Shown here piece by piece: positions 1 through 8,203 of a stretch of 36,476 nt of DNA; position 1 is the first letter of the stretch, and each line of letters opens with the position of its first letter. The position numbers were made by a program, and so were the translations under genes. The stretch lies in the NCBI GenBank assembly GCA_035508495.1, contig DATJMX010000018.1, forward strand, positions 1-36,476. Direction: 5' to 3'. This stretch comes from Candidatus Binataceae bacterium (GTDB taxonomy: Bacteria; Desulfobacterota; Binatia; Binatales; Binataceae). The notes below the pieces were generated by a model. It made no database searches. It was not told the DNA's origin and worked only from the letters and a program-made list of their open reading frames with translations.

Positions 1-129
1 GAGATCGGTGTTGACCACGACCGCGGGCGGCTTTTCGGATTTAGCAACGCCTGCGCTAAGAGCGAGTGCGCCGAAGATCGCAGCAGCAGCGCCGGCTGCG
101 ATCGATTTTCGATGAAACTGCTTGAGCAT
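1..129 (-). CDS. Exported protein, N-terminal fragment (runs off the window)
   Basis: Only the first 43 codons are present; the gene continues beyond base 1. The start is ATG at 129-127, with a GGAGG Shine-Dalgarno 7 bases upstream on the minus strand. The N-terminus reads MLKQFHRKSIAAGAAAAIFG and continues LALSAGVAKSEK: a basic start, a hydrophobic Ala-rich core and a likely signal peptidase I site near residue 30. The mature part begins KPPAVVVNTDL. The protein is therefore probably secreted or periplasmic. Too little is visible to name a family. It is divergent from the mdh operon, and about 450 bases separate the two start codons. Confidence 0.7.
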   Translation of the reverse strand, partial: MLKQFHRKSIAAGAAAAIFGALALSAGVAKSEKPPAVVVNTDL

Positions 130-237
130 AGACCATCCTCCGCATGCTTAAAGATGCTTTACCTAATTGAGAGCATTTACAGAATGGAATTTATTATTCT
201 TGGATGCAATGGATTGTAGAGAAATCTCATACAATGT

Positions 238-256
238 TCTCACGTTCAATGTGAGA
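238..256. promoter_or_regulatory. Inverted repeat, possible operator
   Basis: TCTCAC (238-243) and GTGAGA (251-256) form a perfect 6-bp inverted repeat around GTTCAAT. A second, longer-spaced pair uses the same arm: AAATCTCA at 222-229 and TGAGATTT at 252-259. The repeats sit in the AT-rich part of the divergent intergenic region, which suits a dimeric regulator site. No regulator can be named. A hairpin in a transcript is an alternative. Confidence 0.35.
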
Positions 257-512
257 TTTTCACATGGAATGTTATGTGGATCCTAACCACGCTGACGCCT
301 CGCTCATGCGGCCCTCAGAAGCCCTGGCGCGAGAGCGCGGGAGGTTAGCAACGCGCTTCATAGCGCAAGCGAAAGACGCACGCGCCGCTTCGAGGTCCAC
401 GATCGTCAAACCAGGGCTCGCATCTCACTTCACAACGCATTCGATCGTTGCTATGTAACGACACGCCTCAACGTCGGCGGGCCCTTGCCTGGCACGTCGC
501 GTTACTTAAGTA

Positions 513-541
513 TTGCTCATTATAAGCGGTACGATTATAAG
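513..541 (+). promoter_or_regulatory. Candidate sigma70-type promoter of the mdh-ndk operon
   Basis: TTGCTC at 513-518 and TATAAG at 536-541 are separated by 17 bases, close to the TTGACA/TATAAT consensus and spacing. The -10 lies about 42 bases upstream of the mdh start, leaving a short leader that contains GGGAGG at 566-571. This is pattern matching only; a second TATAAG at 521-526 shows that AT-rich sequence could give the match by chance. Confidence 0.4.
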
Positions 542-582
542 GTAGGCTTCAGGAAGGAAATCCACGGGAGGCCCTGACTAGC

Positions 583-1527
583 GTGGCTCGTAAAAAAATT
601 GCGTTTATCGGCGCGGGCAATGTCGGCGCGACCTGCGCCCATCTCTGTTTCCTGCGTCAGCTCGGCGATATCGTCCTCTACGACATTATTGACGGCCTGC
701 CGCAGGGCAAGGCGCTCGACATGCTCGAATCGGCGCCTGTGCTTGGCGTCGATGTCAAAGTCACCGGCACCACCAATATCGCGGATGTCGCGGGCGCCGA
801 TTGCTGCGTCGTCACCTCGGGCTCGCCGCGCAAGCCCGGCATGAGCCGCGACGATCTGCTCAAGATCAACGCCAAGGTCATGAACGACGTGGGTGGCGCG
901 ATCAAACAGCACGCGCCCAACGCGTTTATTATCGCGGTCACCAATCCGCTCGACGCGATGGTGACGCAGCTCAAGCGCGTCACCGGCTTTGACAAGCATA
1001 GGATCGTGGGGCAGGCGGGCGTGCTCGATTCGGCACGCTTCCGGACCTTCCTCGCCGCGGAGCTGGGCGTGTCGGTCGCCAGCGTCTCGGCGATGGTGCT
1101 CGGCGGGCACGGCGACGACATGGTGCCGATTCGCAGTCAGACCACGATCGGCAGCGTGCCGGTCGAGAAGCTGATCAAGCCAGAGCGTCTCGAGCAGATC
1201 GAAAAACGCACGCGCACCGGCGGCGGCGAGATCGTCGAGCTGATGAAAACCTCGTCGTATTACGCGGCCGGTACGGCGGTATACCAGATGGTCGAGGCGT
1301 ACATGCTCGATCGTAAGCAAATCCTGCCGTGCGCGGCCTACCTCGATGGCGAGTACGGGCAGAGCGGCCTCTTCGCGGGCGTGCCGGTTGTGATCGGCGC
1401 GGGCGGCGTCGAGAAGGTGGTGCAGATCGATCTCACCGCGGCCGAAAAGAAGGCATTCGACAGCTCGGTCGCGCATGTGCGCGAGCTGATCGATGCAATG
1501 GACAAAGTGATAGCTGCTGGTAACTAG
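583..1527 (+). CDS. mdh: Malate dehydrogenase, LDH-like type (NAD-dependent)
   Basis: Oxidises malate to oxaloacetate with NAD+ in the TCA cycle; cytoplasmic. The 314-residue length is normal for the LDH-like MDH group. The N-terminal Rossmann motif GAGNVG is at residues 10-15, and Asp34 at the end of beta-2 indicates NAD rather than NADP. The substrate loop SPRKPGMSR carries Arg83 and Arg89; the arginine at the LDH/MDH discriminating position points to malate. VTNPLD contains Asn121, Arg152 lies in the LDSARFR helix, and His176 in GGHGD is the catalytic base. The start is GTG, chosen because GGGAGG at 566-571 precedes it. It is the first gene of the TCA operon, 18 bases before sdhC. Confidence 0.96.
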   Translation: MARKKIAFIGAGNVGATCAHLCFLRQLGDIVLYDIIDGLPQGKALDMLESAPVLGVDVKVTGTTNIADVAGADCCVVTSGSPRKPGMSRDDLLKINAKVMNDVGGAIKQHAPNAFIIAVTNPLDAMVTQLKRVTGFDKHRIVGQAGVLDSARFRTFLAAELGVSVASVSAMVLGGHGDDMVPIRSQTTIGSVPVEKLIKPERLEQIEKRTRTGGGEIVELMKTSSYYAAGTAVYQMVEAYMLDRKQILPCAAYLDGEYGQSGLFAGVPVVIGAGGVEKVVQIDLTAAEKKAFDSSVAHVRELIDAMDKVIAAGN

Positions 1528-1545
1528 AGGTGGACGGAAAAGATC

Positions 1546-2211
1546 ATGGCTGAAGAAGCGGCGATCGCAAACCCGGTCGCATCCGGGATGACGGCCGACG
1601 AGCGTCACTGGACGCTGCGCCGGCTGCATTCGCTGTCGGGGATAATCCCGATCGGCGGTTTTCTATTTTTTCATCTGTTCGAAAATGCCTATGTGCTGCA
1701 CGGCGGCAACGCGTGGTGGAAGGAAACCGAGTTCACCCGCACGCTGCCGTTCCAGATCGGCGTCGAGGCGCTGTTGCTGTGGATCCCGATCACGTTCCAC
1801 GCCGTCTATGGCTTGATCATCACGGCCCAGGCGCAGCCCAACGTCGGCAACTACGCGTATGCGCGCAACACCAGCTACACCCTCCAGCGCGTCACCGGCA
1901 TTCTCGCGTTCCTGTTTATTGCATTTCACTTCATCTCGACGCGCGGCTGGTACTATGCGACCGGAGTCGAATCGACCTACGCGCGCATGCACGGCTTCAT
2001 GATGAATCCGGTGATCCTCGCGACTTACCTCATCGGCACGCTGGCGTGCGTTTATCATCTCACCAACGGCATCTTCACTTTCACGATAACCTGGGGAATC
2101 GCGGCCGGACCGCGCGCGCAGAACCTCGTCAGCAAGGCCTGCCTCGCGGCGTTTGTCGTGCTCGCGATCGTGAGCGTGTCGATCCTGGTGGCGTTTCGCG
2201 CACCGGCTTAG
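1546..2211 (+). CDS. sdhC: Succinate dehydrogenase cytochrome b subunit, type B (five-helix, di-heme)
   Basis: Membrane anchor of complex II; it holds the hemes and the quinone site and docks SdhA and SdhB. At 221 residues with five hydrophobic segments it resembles the Bacillus subtilis SdhC type, where one polypeptide replaces SdhC plus SdhD; no sdhD is present. Family stretches seen are RRLHSLSG (24-32), FHAVYG (84-89), LQRVTGI (113-119) and YHLTNG (170-175). By comparison with B. subtilis, His43, His85, His128 and His171 should be the four ligands of two hemes. An AGAGGTGG stretch lies 12 bases before the ATG. The gene order C-A-B is that of type B enzymes. A di-heme anchor allows use of menaquinone, but the quinone cannot be told from this sequence. 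Confidence 0.93.
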   Translation: MAEEAAIANPVASGMTADERHWTLRRLHSLSGIIPIGGFLFFHLFENAYVLHGGNAWWKETEFTRTLPFQIGVEALLLWIPITFHAVYGLIITAQAQPNVGNYAYARNTSYTLQRVTGILAFLFIAFHFISTRGWYYATGVESTYARMHGFMMNPVILATYLIGTLACVYHLTNGIFTFTITWGIAAGPRAQNLVSKACLAAFVVLAIVSVSILVAFRAPA

Positions 2212-2220
2212 GAGAGCATC

Positions 2221-3987
2221 ATGCCAGGTAACCATCTGATCGTCGGCGGCGGCCTCGCGGGCCTCACTGCCGCCATGCGGCTCGCCGAAGAAGGCGAGAA
2301 GGTCGATCTGTTTTCGATCGTTCCGGTGAAGCGCTCGCATTCGGTGTGCGCGCAGGGCGGAATCAACGGCGCGGTGAATACCAAGGGCGAGGGCGACTCG
2401 CCGATGATTCACTTCGACGATTCGATCTATGGCGGCGACTTCCTTGCGCATCAGCCGCCCGTCAAGGGCATGTGCGAAGCCGCGCCCGCTATCATTTATC
2501 TATTCGATCGCATGGGCGTGATGTTCAATCGCACGCCCGAGGGCCTGCTCGACTTCCGCCGCTTCGGCGGCACCAAGCATCACCGGACCGCGTTCGCCGG
2601 CGCGACTACCGGACAGCAGCTTCTCTACGCTCTCGACGAGCAGGTGCGCCGCTACGAGGCCGCTGGACTCATCCGCAAGTTCGAAGGATGGGAGATGCTG
2701 AGCGTCGTGCAGGACGAGGCGGGCGATTGCCGCGGTATCTGCGCGATCGACACGCGCTCGCTCGAGATGCGCACCTTCCCCGCCGACACCGTGATGATAG
2801 CGACGGGCGGCCCGGGTCTCATCTTCGGCCGCTCGACGCAGTCGCTCGTCAACACCGGCTCGGCGGTGAGCTCCTGCTATCAGCAGGGCGCGACCTACGC
2901 TAACGGCGAGTTTATCCAGGTTCACCCGACGGCAGTGCCGGGCGAAGACAAGAACCGCCTAATCTCGGAATCGATCCGCGGCGAGGGCGGCCGCGTCTGG
3001 ACCTACAAGGAAGGTAAGCCATGGTACTTCCTCGAAGAGATGTACCCGGCGTACGGAAACCTGGTGCCGCGCGATATCGCAACGCGCGCGATTCACAAGG
3101 TCATCTTCGAGATGAAGCTGGGTGTCGACGGTCAGCCGCTGGTGTACCTCGACGTGAGCCATCTCGATCCGGTGCTGCTGCGCCAGCGCGTCGAAGGCGT
3201 GCTCGAAATCTACGAGAAGTTCGCGGGCCAGGATCCGACCAAGGTTCCGATGAAGATTTTCCCCGCGATGCATTACTCGATGGGCGGGCTGTGGGTTGAT
3301 TACAACCAGCAGACCAACGTCGCCGGCCTTTTCGCCGCGGGCGAATGCGAGTTCCAGTATCACGGCGCAAATCGCCTCGGCGCTAACTCGTTGTTGTCGT
3401 GCGTTTATGGCGGCGAAGTCGGCGCCAAGGCGATGACCGCGTACGCCAAGGCGCACAAGTCGAACGGCGACACGCACGCGCATGACCAGGAGTTGACGCG
3501 CCAGCGCGAAGCGTTCGATAAGATCTTCAAGATGGACGGCAACGAAAACGCGTTCGCCCTGTGGCGCGATCTCGGCGATATCATGACCGCCAACGTTACC
3601 GTCGTGCGCCATAACAACCTGTTGAAAGAAACCGACGACAAGTTGCTCGAATTCAAGGAGCGATGGGGCCGGATCGGGCTCAATGACAAGGGCAAGTGGG
3701 CCAACCAGGAAGCGCTCTTCGTGCGGCACCTGTGGAACATGCTCGAGCTGGCGCGGCCGATCACGATCGGCGCGCTCAACCGCAACGAATCGCGCGGAGC
3801 GCACTACAAGCCCGAGTTCCCCGAGCGCGACGACGAGAATTTTCTCAAGACCACGCTCGCAAGCTGGTCGTCCGATGGTCCGCGCTTCGGATGGGAGCCG
3901 GTTGACGTGAGCCTGATCCCGCTGCGCGCCCGCCGTTACGACGTTGACAAGTCGGCCACGGCGAAGCCCGCGGAGAAGGCGGCGTAA
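2221..3987 (+). CDS. sdhA: Succinate dehydrogenase flavoprotein subunit
   Basis: Oxidises succinate to fumarate through covalently bound FAD; membrane-associated on the cytoplasmic side. The 588 residues match the type B SdhA length. The FAD dinucleotide motif GGGLAGL is at residues 9-15. The RSHSVCAQGGIN stretch contains His40, the position that carries the covalent flavin in SdhA/FrdA. HRTAFAGATTGQ, FIQVHPTAVPG and MHYSMGGLWVDY are conserved substrate and FAD-domain segments, and FAAGECE precedes the capping and helical domain. The Ala/Lys-rich C-terminal tail is unremarkable. It starts 10 bases after sdhC, with GGAGAG just before the ATG, and is followed 15 bases later by sdhB. Confidence 0.96.
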   Translation: MPGNHLIVGGGLAGLTAAMRLAEEGEKVDLFSIVPVKRSHSVCAQGGINGAVNTKGEGDSPMIHFDDSIYGGDFLAHQPPVKGMCEAAPAIIYLFDRMGVMFNRTPEGLLDFRRFGGTKHHRTAFAGATTGQQLLYALDEQVRRYEAAGLIRKFEGWEMLSVVQDEAGDCRGICAIDTRSLEMRTFPADTVMIATGGPGLIFGRSTQSLVNTGSAVSSCYQQGATYANGEFIQVHPTAVPGEDKNRLISESIRGEGGRVWTYKEGKPWYFLEEMYPAYGNLVPRDIATRAIHKVIFEMKLGVDGQPLVYLDVSHLDPVLLRQRVEGVLEIYEKFAGQDPTKVPMKIFPAMHYSMGGLWVDYNQQTNVAGLFAAGECEFQYHGANRLGANSLLSCVYGGEVGAKAMTAYAKAHKSNGDTHAHDQELTRQREAFDKIFKMDGNENAFALWRDLGDIMTANVTVVRHNNLLKETDDKLLEFKERWGRIGLNDKGKWANQEALFVRHLWNMLELARPITIGALNRNESRGAHYKPEFPERDDENFLKTTLASWSSDGPRFGWEPVDVSLIPLRARRYDVDKSATAKPAEKAA

Positions 3988-4002
3988 GGAAGGAGTCAGG
4001 CG

Positions 4003-4752
4003 GTGGCAGAACGTACGACAGTCCTCAGGATCAAGCGGCAGGAAAGCCCGTCGAAATCTTCCTACTGGGAAGAGTTCGAGATCCCCTACAAGTCAAATCA
4101 CAACATCATCTCGATGCTGATGGAGATTCGGCGCAATCCTGTCACGCGGCAGGGTAAGCGCACGACCCCCGTGGTGTTCGACGCCAACTGCCTCGAAGAG
4201 GTTTGCGGCTCGTGCACGATGGTGATCAACGGGCGCGTGCGCCAGGCGTGTTCGCAGCTCGCCGAGGGCCTCGAAGGTACGACGACGGTCGAGCCGATGT
4301 CGAAGTTCCCGGTCGTGCGCGATCTGTGGGTCGATCGCTCGAAGATGTTCGATTACCTGAAGAAGGCGCATTCGTGGATTCCGATCGACGGCACCTACGA
4401 CCTTGGCCCTGGCCCGCGCGTGAATTCCGAGGATCAGCAGTTCGCGTATCTGTTCTCGCGATGCATGACTTGCGGATGCTGTCTCGAAGCTTGCCCGCAG
4501 GTTAACGATCATTCGAAGTTCATGGGCGCCGCGATTATTGGCCAGGTGTACCTGATGGGGCAGCATCCGACCGGCGCGATGCATCAGGATGAGCGCCTCG
4601 AAGCGTTGATGGGCGAGGGTGGTATTTCAGATTGCGGCAACGCGCAGAATTGCGTCGAGGTTTGTCCCAAGAATATCCCGCTGACAACCGCGATCGGTGA
4701 GGTTGGCCGTCAGACATCTGTGAAGTGGCTGCGCGATCTATTCAGCAAATAG
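4003..4752 (+). CDS. sdhB: Succinate dehydrogenase iron-sulfur subunit
   Basis: Carries electrons from the SdhA flavin to the membrane quinone. All cluster ligands are visible: Cys63, Cys68, Cys71 and Cys83 for the N-terminal plant-type [2Fe-2S] cluster; Cys154, Cys157 and Cys160 (with Cys164 before Pro) plus the Cys211, Cys217, Cys221 group for the [4Fe-4S] and [3Fe-4S] clusters. The 249-residue length is typical. GTG is used as start; it is preceded by AAGGAG with a 7-base gap, and the N-terminus is then the expected beta-strand domain. It completes the sdhCAB trio. Confidence 0.95.
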   Translation: MAERTTVLRIKRQESPSKSSYWEEFEIPYKSNHNIISMLMEIRRNPVTRQGKRTTPVVFDANCLEEVCGSCTMVINGRVRQACSQLAEGLEGTTTVEPMSKFPVVRDLWVDRSKMFDYLKKAHSWIPIDGTYDLGPGPRVNSEDQQFAYLFSRCMTCGCCLEACPQVNDHSKFMGAAIIGQVYLMGQHPTGAMHQDERLEALMGEGGISDCGNAQNCVEVCPKNIPLTTAIGEVGRQTSVKWLRDLFSK

Positions 4753-4770
4753 CCAGTGATAAATTAGCAA

Positions 4771-5934
4771 ATGAATATTCACGAGTTTCAAGCAAAACAA
4801 ATCCTGGGCCGCTTCGGCGCGCCCGTCCCCAAGGGCCAGCCTGCACTGACTGCTGATGAAGCGGTGGCGGCGTTCAAAGCGCTCGGCCAGGACAAGGGCG
4901 TGATCAAGGTGCAGATCCATGCCGGCGGCCGCGGCAAGGCCGGCGGCGTCAAGCTGATCTCGAGCGCCGACCAGGCGCGCGACTTCGCCAACAAATGGCT
5001 CGGCAACAAGATCGAGACGCATCAGACCGGGCCCGACGGCCGCATCGTGCGCAAGCTCTACGTCGAAGAGGCCAGCCAGATCGCGCGCGAGTTGTACCTC
5101 GGCATGCTGGTCGATCGTAAAGCGGGCACGGTGTCGGTGATCGCCAGCACCGAAGGCGGCATGGAAATCGAAGAAGTCGCAGCCAAGACTCCGGAGCGTA
5201 TCGTCACCGAGTCGATCAATCCGCTGCTCGGCATTTCCGGCTTCGTCGCGCGGAAGATCGCTTTTGCGCTCGGCCTCAAGGATAAGCAGGTCGGGCAGTT
5301 TGTGACTCTACTCACTGCGCTGCACAAGGCGTTCTGGGAGACTGACGCTTCACTTATCGAAATCAATCCACTGATTGTTACCAAGGATGGCCGCGTCGTA
5401 TGCCTCGACGCGAAGATGTCCTTCGATGACAACGGCCTGTTCCGTCATCCGGATATCCGCGAGCTGCGCGATTCCAACGAAGAAGATCCCGCCGAGACCG
5501 AGGCCGCGAAGTACGATCTCAGCTACGTGCATCTCGACGGCAATATCGGATGCATGGTCAATGGCGCGGGGCTTGCGATGGCGACGATGGACATCGTGAA
5601 GCACTACGGCGCCGAGCCTGCGAACTTCCTCGACGTGGGCGGCGGTGCCAACACGGAGAAGGTGGCGGCAGCGTTCCGGATCCTGCTCTCCGACAAACGG
5701 GTGAAGGGCGTTCTGATCAATATATTCGGCGGAATCATGCAGTGCGACGTTCTGGCCAAGGGCGTCGTCGAGGCGGCCAAGCAAGTCAATTTGTCAGTGC
5801 CGCTGGTGGTGCGGATGGAAGGCACCAACGTCAAAGAGGGCAAGCAGATCCTGGCCGAGTCGGGAATCAAAGTAATCACAGGCGCTGACATGGCCGACGC
5901 CGCGCACCGTATCGTGCAGGCGATCGGAGCATAG
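4771..5934 (+). CDS. sucC: Succinyl-CoA ligase, beta subunit
   Basis: With SucD it converts succinyl-CoA, phosphate and NDP to succinate, CoA and NTP, feeding succinate to the neighbouring SDH. The 387 residues fit the family. It opens with MNIHEFQAKQIL, the near-universal SucC start, followed by an ATP-grasp domain (VQIHAGGRGKAGGVKL near residue 50; EINPL near 196, a metal-binding segment) and a C-terminal CoA-ligase domain (GCMVNGAGLAMATMD, FLDVGGGAN, NIFGGIMQCD). No good Shine-Dalgarno is seen in the 18-base gap after sdhB (only AT-rich sequence), so initiation may depend on coupling or on A/T-rich context. Confidence 0.95.
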   Translation: MNIHEFQAKQILGRFGAPVPKGQPALTADEAVAAFKALGQDKGVIKVQIHAGGRGKAGGVKLISSADQARDFANKWLGNKIETHQTGPDGRIVRKLYVEEASQIARELYLGMLVDRKAGTVSVIASTEGGMEIEEVAAKTPERIVTESINPLLGISGFVARKIAFALGLKDKQVGQFVTLLTALHKAFWETDASLIEINPLIVTKDGRVVCLDAKMSFDDNGLFRHPDIRELRDSNEEDPAETEAAKYDLSYVHLDGNIGCMVNGAGLAMATMDIVKHYGAEPANFLDVGGGANTEKVAAAFRILLSDKRVKGVLINIFGGIMQCDVLAKGVVEAAKQVNLSVPLVVRMEGTNVKEGKQILAESGIKVITGADMADAAHRIVQAIGA

Positions 5935-5943
5935 GACTTTTCA

Positions 5944-6822
5944 ATGAGTATTCTCGTAAACAAAAACACCCGCGTGCTGACGCAGGGCATCACCGGCTCG
6001 ACGGCGCAGTTTCATACGCGGGCGTGCAAGGAATACGGCACCAAGATGGTCGGCGGCGTCGTGCCCGGCAAGGGCGGCACCGACTTCGAGGGTATCCCCG
6101 TTTTCAACACGGTCGAGGAAGCGCGCAAAGCCACGGGATGCGACGCGACCGTCATTTATGTTCCGCCGCCGTTCGCAGCCGACGCGATTCTCGAGGCCGC
6201 AGCCGCCGGGATCGAGCTCATCATCTGCATCACCGAAGGCATCCCGGTGCTCGACATGGTGAAGGTGAAGGCCTACTTGGCGGGCACGAAGTCGCGGCTC
6301 ATCGGCCCGAACTGCCCCGGTATCATCACCCCCGGCGAGTGCAAGATCGGCATCATGCCGGGGTACATCCACAAGCAGGGTGACATCGGCGTCGTCTCGC
6401 GCTCGGGCACGCTCACTTACGAGGCCGTGCATCAGCTCACGCAGCTCGGTATAGGCCAGTCGAGCTGTATCGGGATCGGCGGCGATCCGATCGTCGGCAC
6501 CTCGCACATCGATTCGCTGAGACTCTTCAACGAAGACCCAAAGACGCGCGCGATCATCATGATCGGTGAGATCGGCGGCTCGGCCGAAGAGGAAGCCGCA
6601 GCCTATATCAAGCAGAACGTAAAGAAGCCGGTCGTTGCGTTTATCGCGGGCCAGACGGCGCCCAAAGGCCGCCGCATGGGACACGCGGGCGCGATCATTT
6701 CGGGCGGGCGCGGCACCGCGGCGGACAAGATCGCGGCGCTCAAGGACGCGGGTATCGCGGTTGCGATGAGTCCGGCCGATCTCGGCTCGACAATGAAGAA
6801 TCTGCTGGAGGGCAAGGCCTGA
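5944..6822 (+). CDS. sucD: Succinyl-CoA ligase, alpha subunit
   Basis: This subunit binds CoA and carries the phosphohistidine intermediate. Its 292 residues match the family. The N-terminal CoA-binding domain has [12 protein letters not shown] and [24 protein letters not shown] is a conserved SucD stretch, and [14 protein letters not shown] contains His247, the residue phosphorylated in the reaction (His246 in the E. coli protein). It lies 9 bases after sucC and its stop TGA shares one base with the ndk ATG (TGATG), which suggests translational coupling. Confidence 0.96.
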   Translation: MSILVNKNTRVLTQGITGSTAQFHTRACKEYGTKMVGGVVPGKGGTDFEGIPVFNTVEEARKATGCDATVIYVPPPFAADAILEAAAAGIELIICITEGIPVLDMVKVKAYLAGTKSRLIGPNCPGIITPGECKIGIMPGYIHKQGDIGVVSRSGTLTYEAVHQLTQLGIGQSSCIGIGGDPIVGTSHIDSLRLFNEDPKTRAIIMIGEIGGSAEEEAAAYIKQNVKKPVVAFIAGQTAPKGRRMGHAGAIISGGRGTAADKIAALKDAGIAVAMSPADLGSTMKNLLEGKA

Positions 6823-7238
6823 TGGAACGCACATTTGCGATTATCAAGCCTGATGCCGTCCGCCGCGGCCTCGCCGGCGACATCATCAAGCGCATCGAAG
6901 GATCGGGGCTGCAGATCGCGGCGCTCAAGAAGATTCAGCTTACGCCCGCCGATGCCGCATCATTTTATGAAGTCCACAAGGCGCGTCCGTTTTTCGAAGG
7001 CCTCTGCGCCTACATGACATCGGGCCCGGTGATCGTCTTGGTGCTGCAGGGCGACAACGCGATCAAGCGCTGGCGCGAGCTGATGGGCGCAACCGATCCA
7101 AAAAAAGCCGACGCCGGCACAATTCGCAAAGACTTCGGAATCGACGTCGAACAAAATGCGACGCATGGCTCCGACGCCCCCGAAACCGCGGCGGTCGAGA
7201 TCGCATTCTTTTTCGCACGTCGGGAAATTCTCAGCTAG
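6822..7238 (+). CDS. ndk: Nucleoside diphosphate kinase
   Basis: Transfers the gamma phosphate between nucleoside triphosphates through a phosphohistidine. Its 138 residues are standard. [17 protein letters not shown] at the start is diagnostic, and [20 protein letters not shown] contains His115, the active-site histidine. Overlap with sucD by one base places it as last gene of the TCA operon. The context is biochemically sensible: SucCD makes NTP, and Ndk equilibrates GTP and ATP pools. The gene is followed 22 bases later by a strong terminator. Confidence 0.97.
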   Translation: MERTFAIIKPDAVRRGLAGDIIKRIEGSGLQIAALKKIQLTPADAASFYEVHKARPFFEGLCAYMTSGPVIVLVLQGDNAIKRWRELMGATDPKKADAGTIRKDFGIDVEQNATHGSDAPETAAVEIAFFFARREILS

Positions 7239-7259
7239 CTATTCGTTGCTTCGCAACTG

Positions 7260-7295
7260 AAAGACCTCGCCGCGCGGATTGCGGCGAGGTCTTTT
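7260..7295. terminator. Intrinsic terminator between convergent genes, probably bidirectional
   Basis: AAGACCTCGCCGC (7261-7273) and GCGGCGAGGTCTT (7281-7293) pair perfectly over 13 bp around a 7-base loop. A7260/T7294 adds one more pair, and a short T run follows on the plus strand. It lies between the ends of ndk (plus) and the lipoprotein gene at 7305 (minus), and the complementary A run would supply Us for the minus-strand transcript. Confidence 0.92.
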
Positions 7296-7304
7296 GTCAT
7301 TCTG

Positions 7305-8072
7305 CTAGCGATTTGCTGGAGTAGCTGAAGCGGTATCGGATCCGAGATGCTGCCAGAATCCTGGCGGCTGCTGCGCCACGTATGCCTCCAGCGAGGCGAC
7401 CGCGGGTTCCATCCCGGTGCGGAACATCTGCGGATAGCCGAAGTCGGTCGCGAAGTCGTAGTAGAAGCCCTCGGTCGTGGAGTAGTCCTGGCTGATGTCT
7501 GTCGTCCAGAGTTGTTGACCGCTCGAGGTCGCGACTAACACCAAGTGGAGCTCGAGCTTGTTCTGCGCTGAGCCGAGGGGCAATCCAAGAATCCATAGCA
7601 CCGAGCTATACGGCCCCAGCATGTAGGAATATCGCGACGCGTCCCAATTAGTGGACAGGATAGTGCCGCGAAGTTCCAGTTGCGCACCCGGATCCTGAGC
7701 GCGATTGGTCACGAACACGTCTTTGAACATTCCAGTCTGGCGCAGTTCGGTGGCAGCTGCTTCCGCGAGGTCGTCGCTCGGCCGGAAGTTATATGCCCCC
7801 ATCGTCAGGAAACCATTGGCATTCTCGGGCCGCTCGTAACTTGCGGTGCAGTACGGAACGAGCGGGATGAGGCATACCGCGTAGTACTGCGTGTTAGTGG
7901 TCCCACGCTCGTCCTTGAAATGCGTGACAGCTACGGTCACCGGCACCTGGACTCTGGCCGGCTGAGCGGGATTCGGCGTGTATTGCCATCCAGCCCTGCT
8001 GGCGCATCCGGTGACGATCAAAGCAGAGAGCACAATCCCGAGACCCTTGGCCAATAATCGAACCGATCCCAT
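7305..8072 (-). CDS. Putative lipoprotein of unknown function
   Basis: The protein has a classical lipoprotein signal: a basic start, a hydrophobic run and the lipobox IVTGC, with the lipidated Cys at residue 23. I chose the ATG at 8072-8070 because AGGAG lies 5 bases upstream of it; a TTG 21 bases further upstream would add seven residues. The mature part, about 230 residues, contains a beta-rich beginning (VPVTVAVTHFKDERG) and a helix with RPSDDLAEAAATELRQTGMF followed by VFVT. That pattern recalls envelope lipoproteins that accompany transport or polysaccharide systems. It also has a Gly/Leu-rich segment near LGPYSSVLWILGLPLG. I cannot name the family. It is monocistronic and convergent with ndk. 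Confidence 0.82.
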   Translation of the reverse strand: MGSVRLLAKGLGIVLSALIVTGCASRAGWQYTPNPAQPARVQVPVTVAVTHFKDERGTTNTQYYAVCLIPLVPYCTASYERPENANGFLTMGAYNFRPSDDLAEAAATELRQTGMFKDVFVTNRAQDPGAQLELRGTILSTNWDASRYSYMLGPYSSVLWILGLPLGSAQNKLELHLVLVATSSGQQLWTTDISQDYSTTEGFYYDFATDFGYPQMFRTGMEPAVASLEAYVAQQPPGFWQHLGSDTASATPANR

Positions 8073-8203
8073 TCCCACTCCTGCGTTAACCAACGGGCGG
8101 ATTATTGCAAACTTCGCGAGTAGGAAGAAGAAGGCCCTTGGAATTCCGAAATTGCGCTTCGCTCCAGGTTCTCCTGTGATAGTTTCGAGGCGAGGCTTAA
8201 CCT

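Larger units (their letters stand above)
130..582. other. Intergenic region between two divergent genes
   Basis: No convincing gene is visible in these 453 bases. The first half is clearly more AT-rich than the rest of the window, as expected for promoters of the minus-strand gene and perhaps of a plus-strand transcript. It contains the inverted repeat described at 238-256. A 64-codon plus-strand ORF at 264-458 has no Shine-Dalgarno and a composition unlike a protein, and I do not accept it. The last 70 bases hold a plausible mdh promoter and ribosome binding site. Confidence 0.6.

Noticed and set aside
264..458. 64-codon plus-strand ORF upstream of mdh
   Set aside because: No Shine-Dalgarno, no recognisable protein features, and a composition unlike the coding genes nearby.
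535..1629. 364-codon minus-strand ORF opposite mdh
   Set aside because: His/Arg/Asp-rich antisense shadow of mdh without any family motif.
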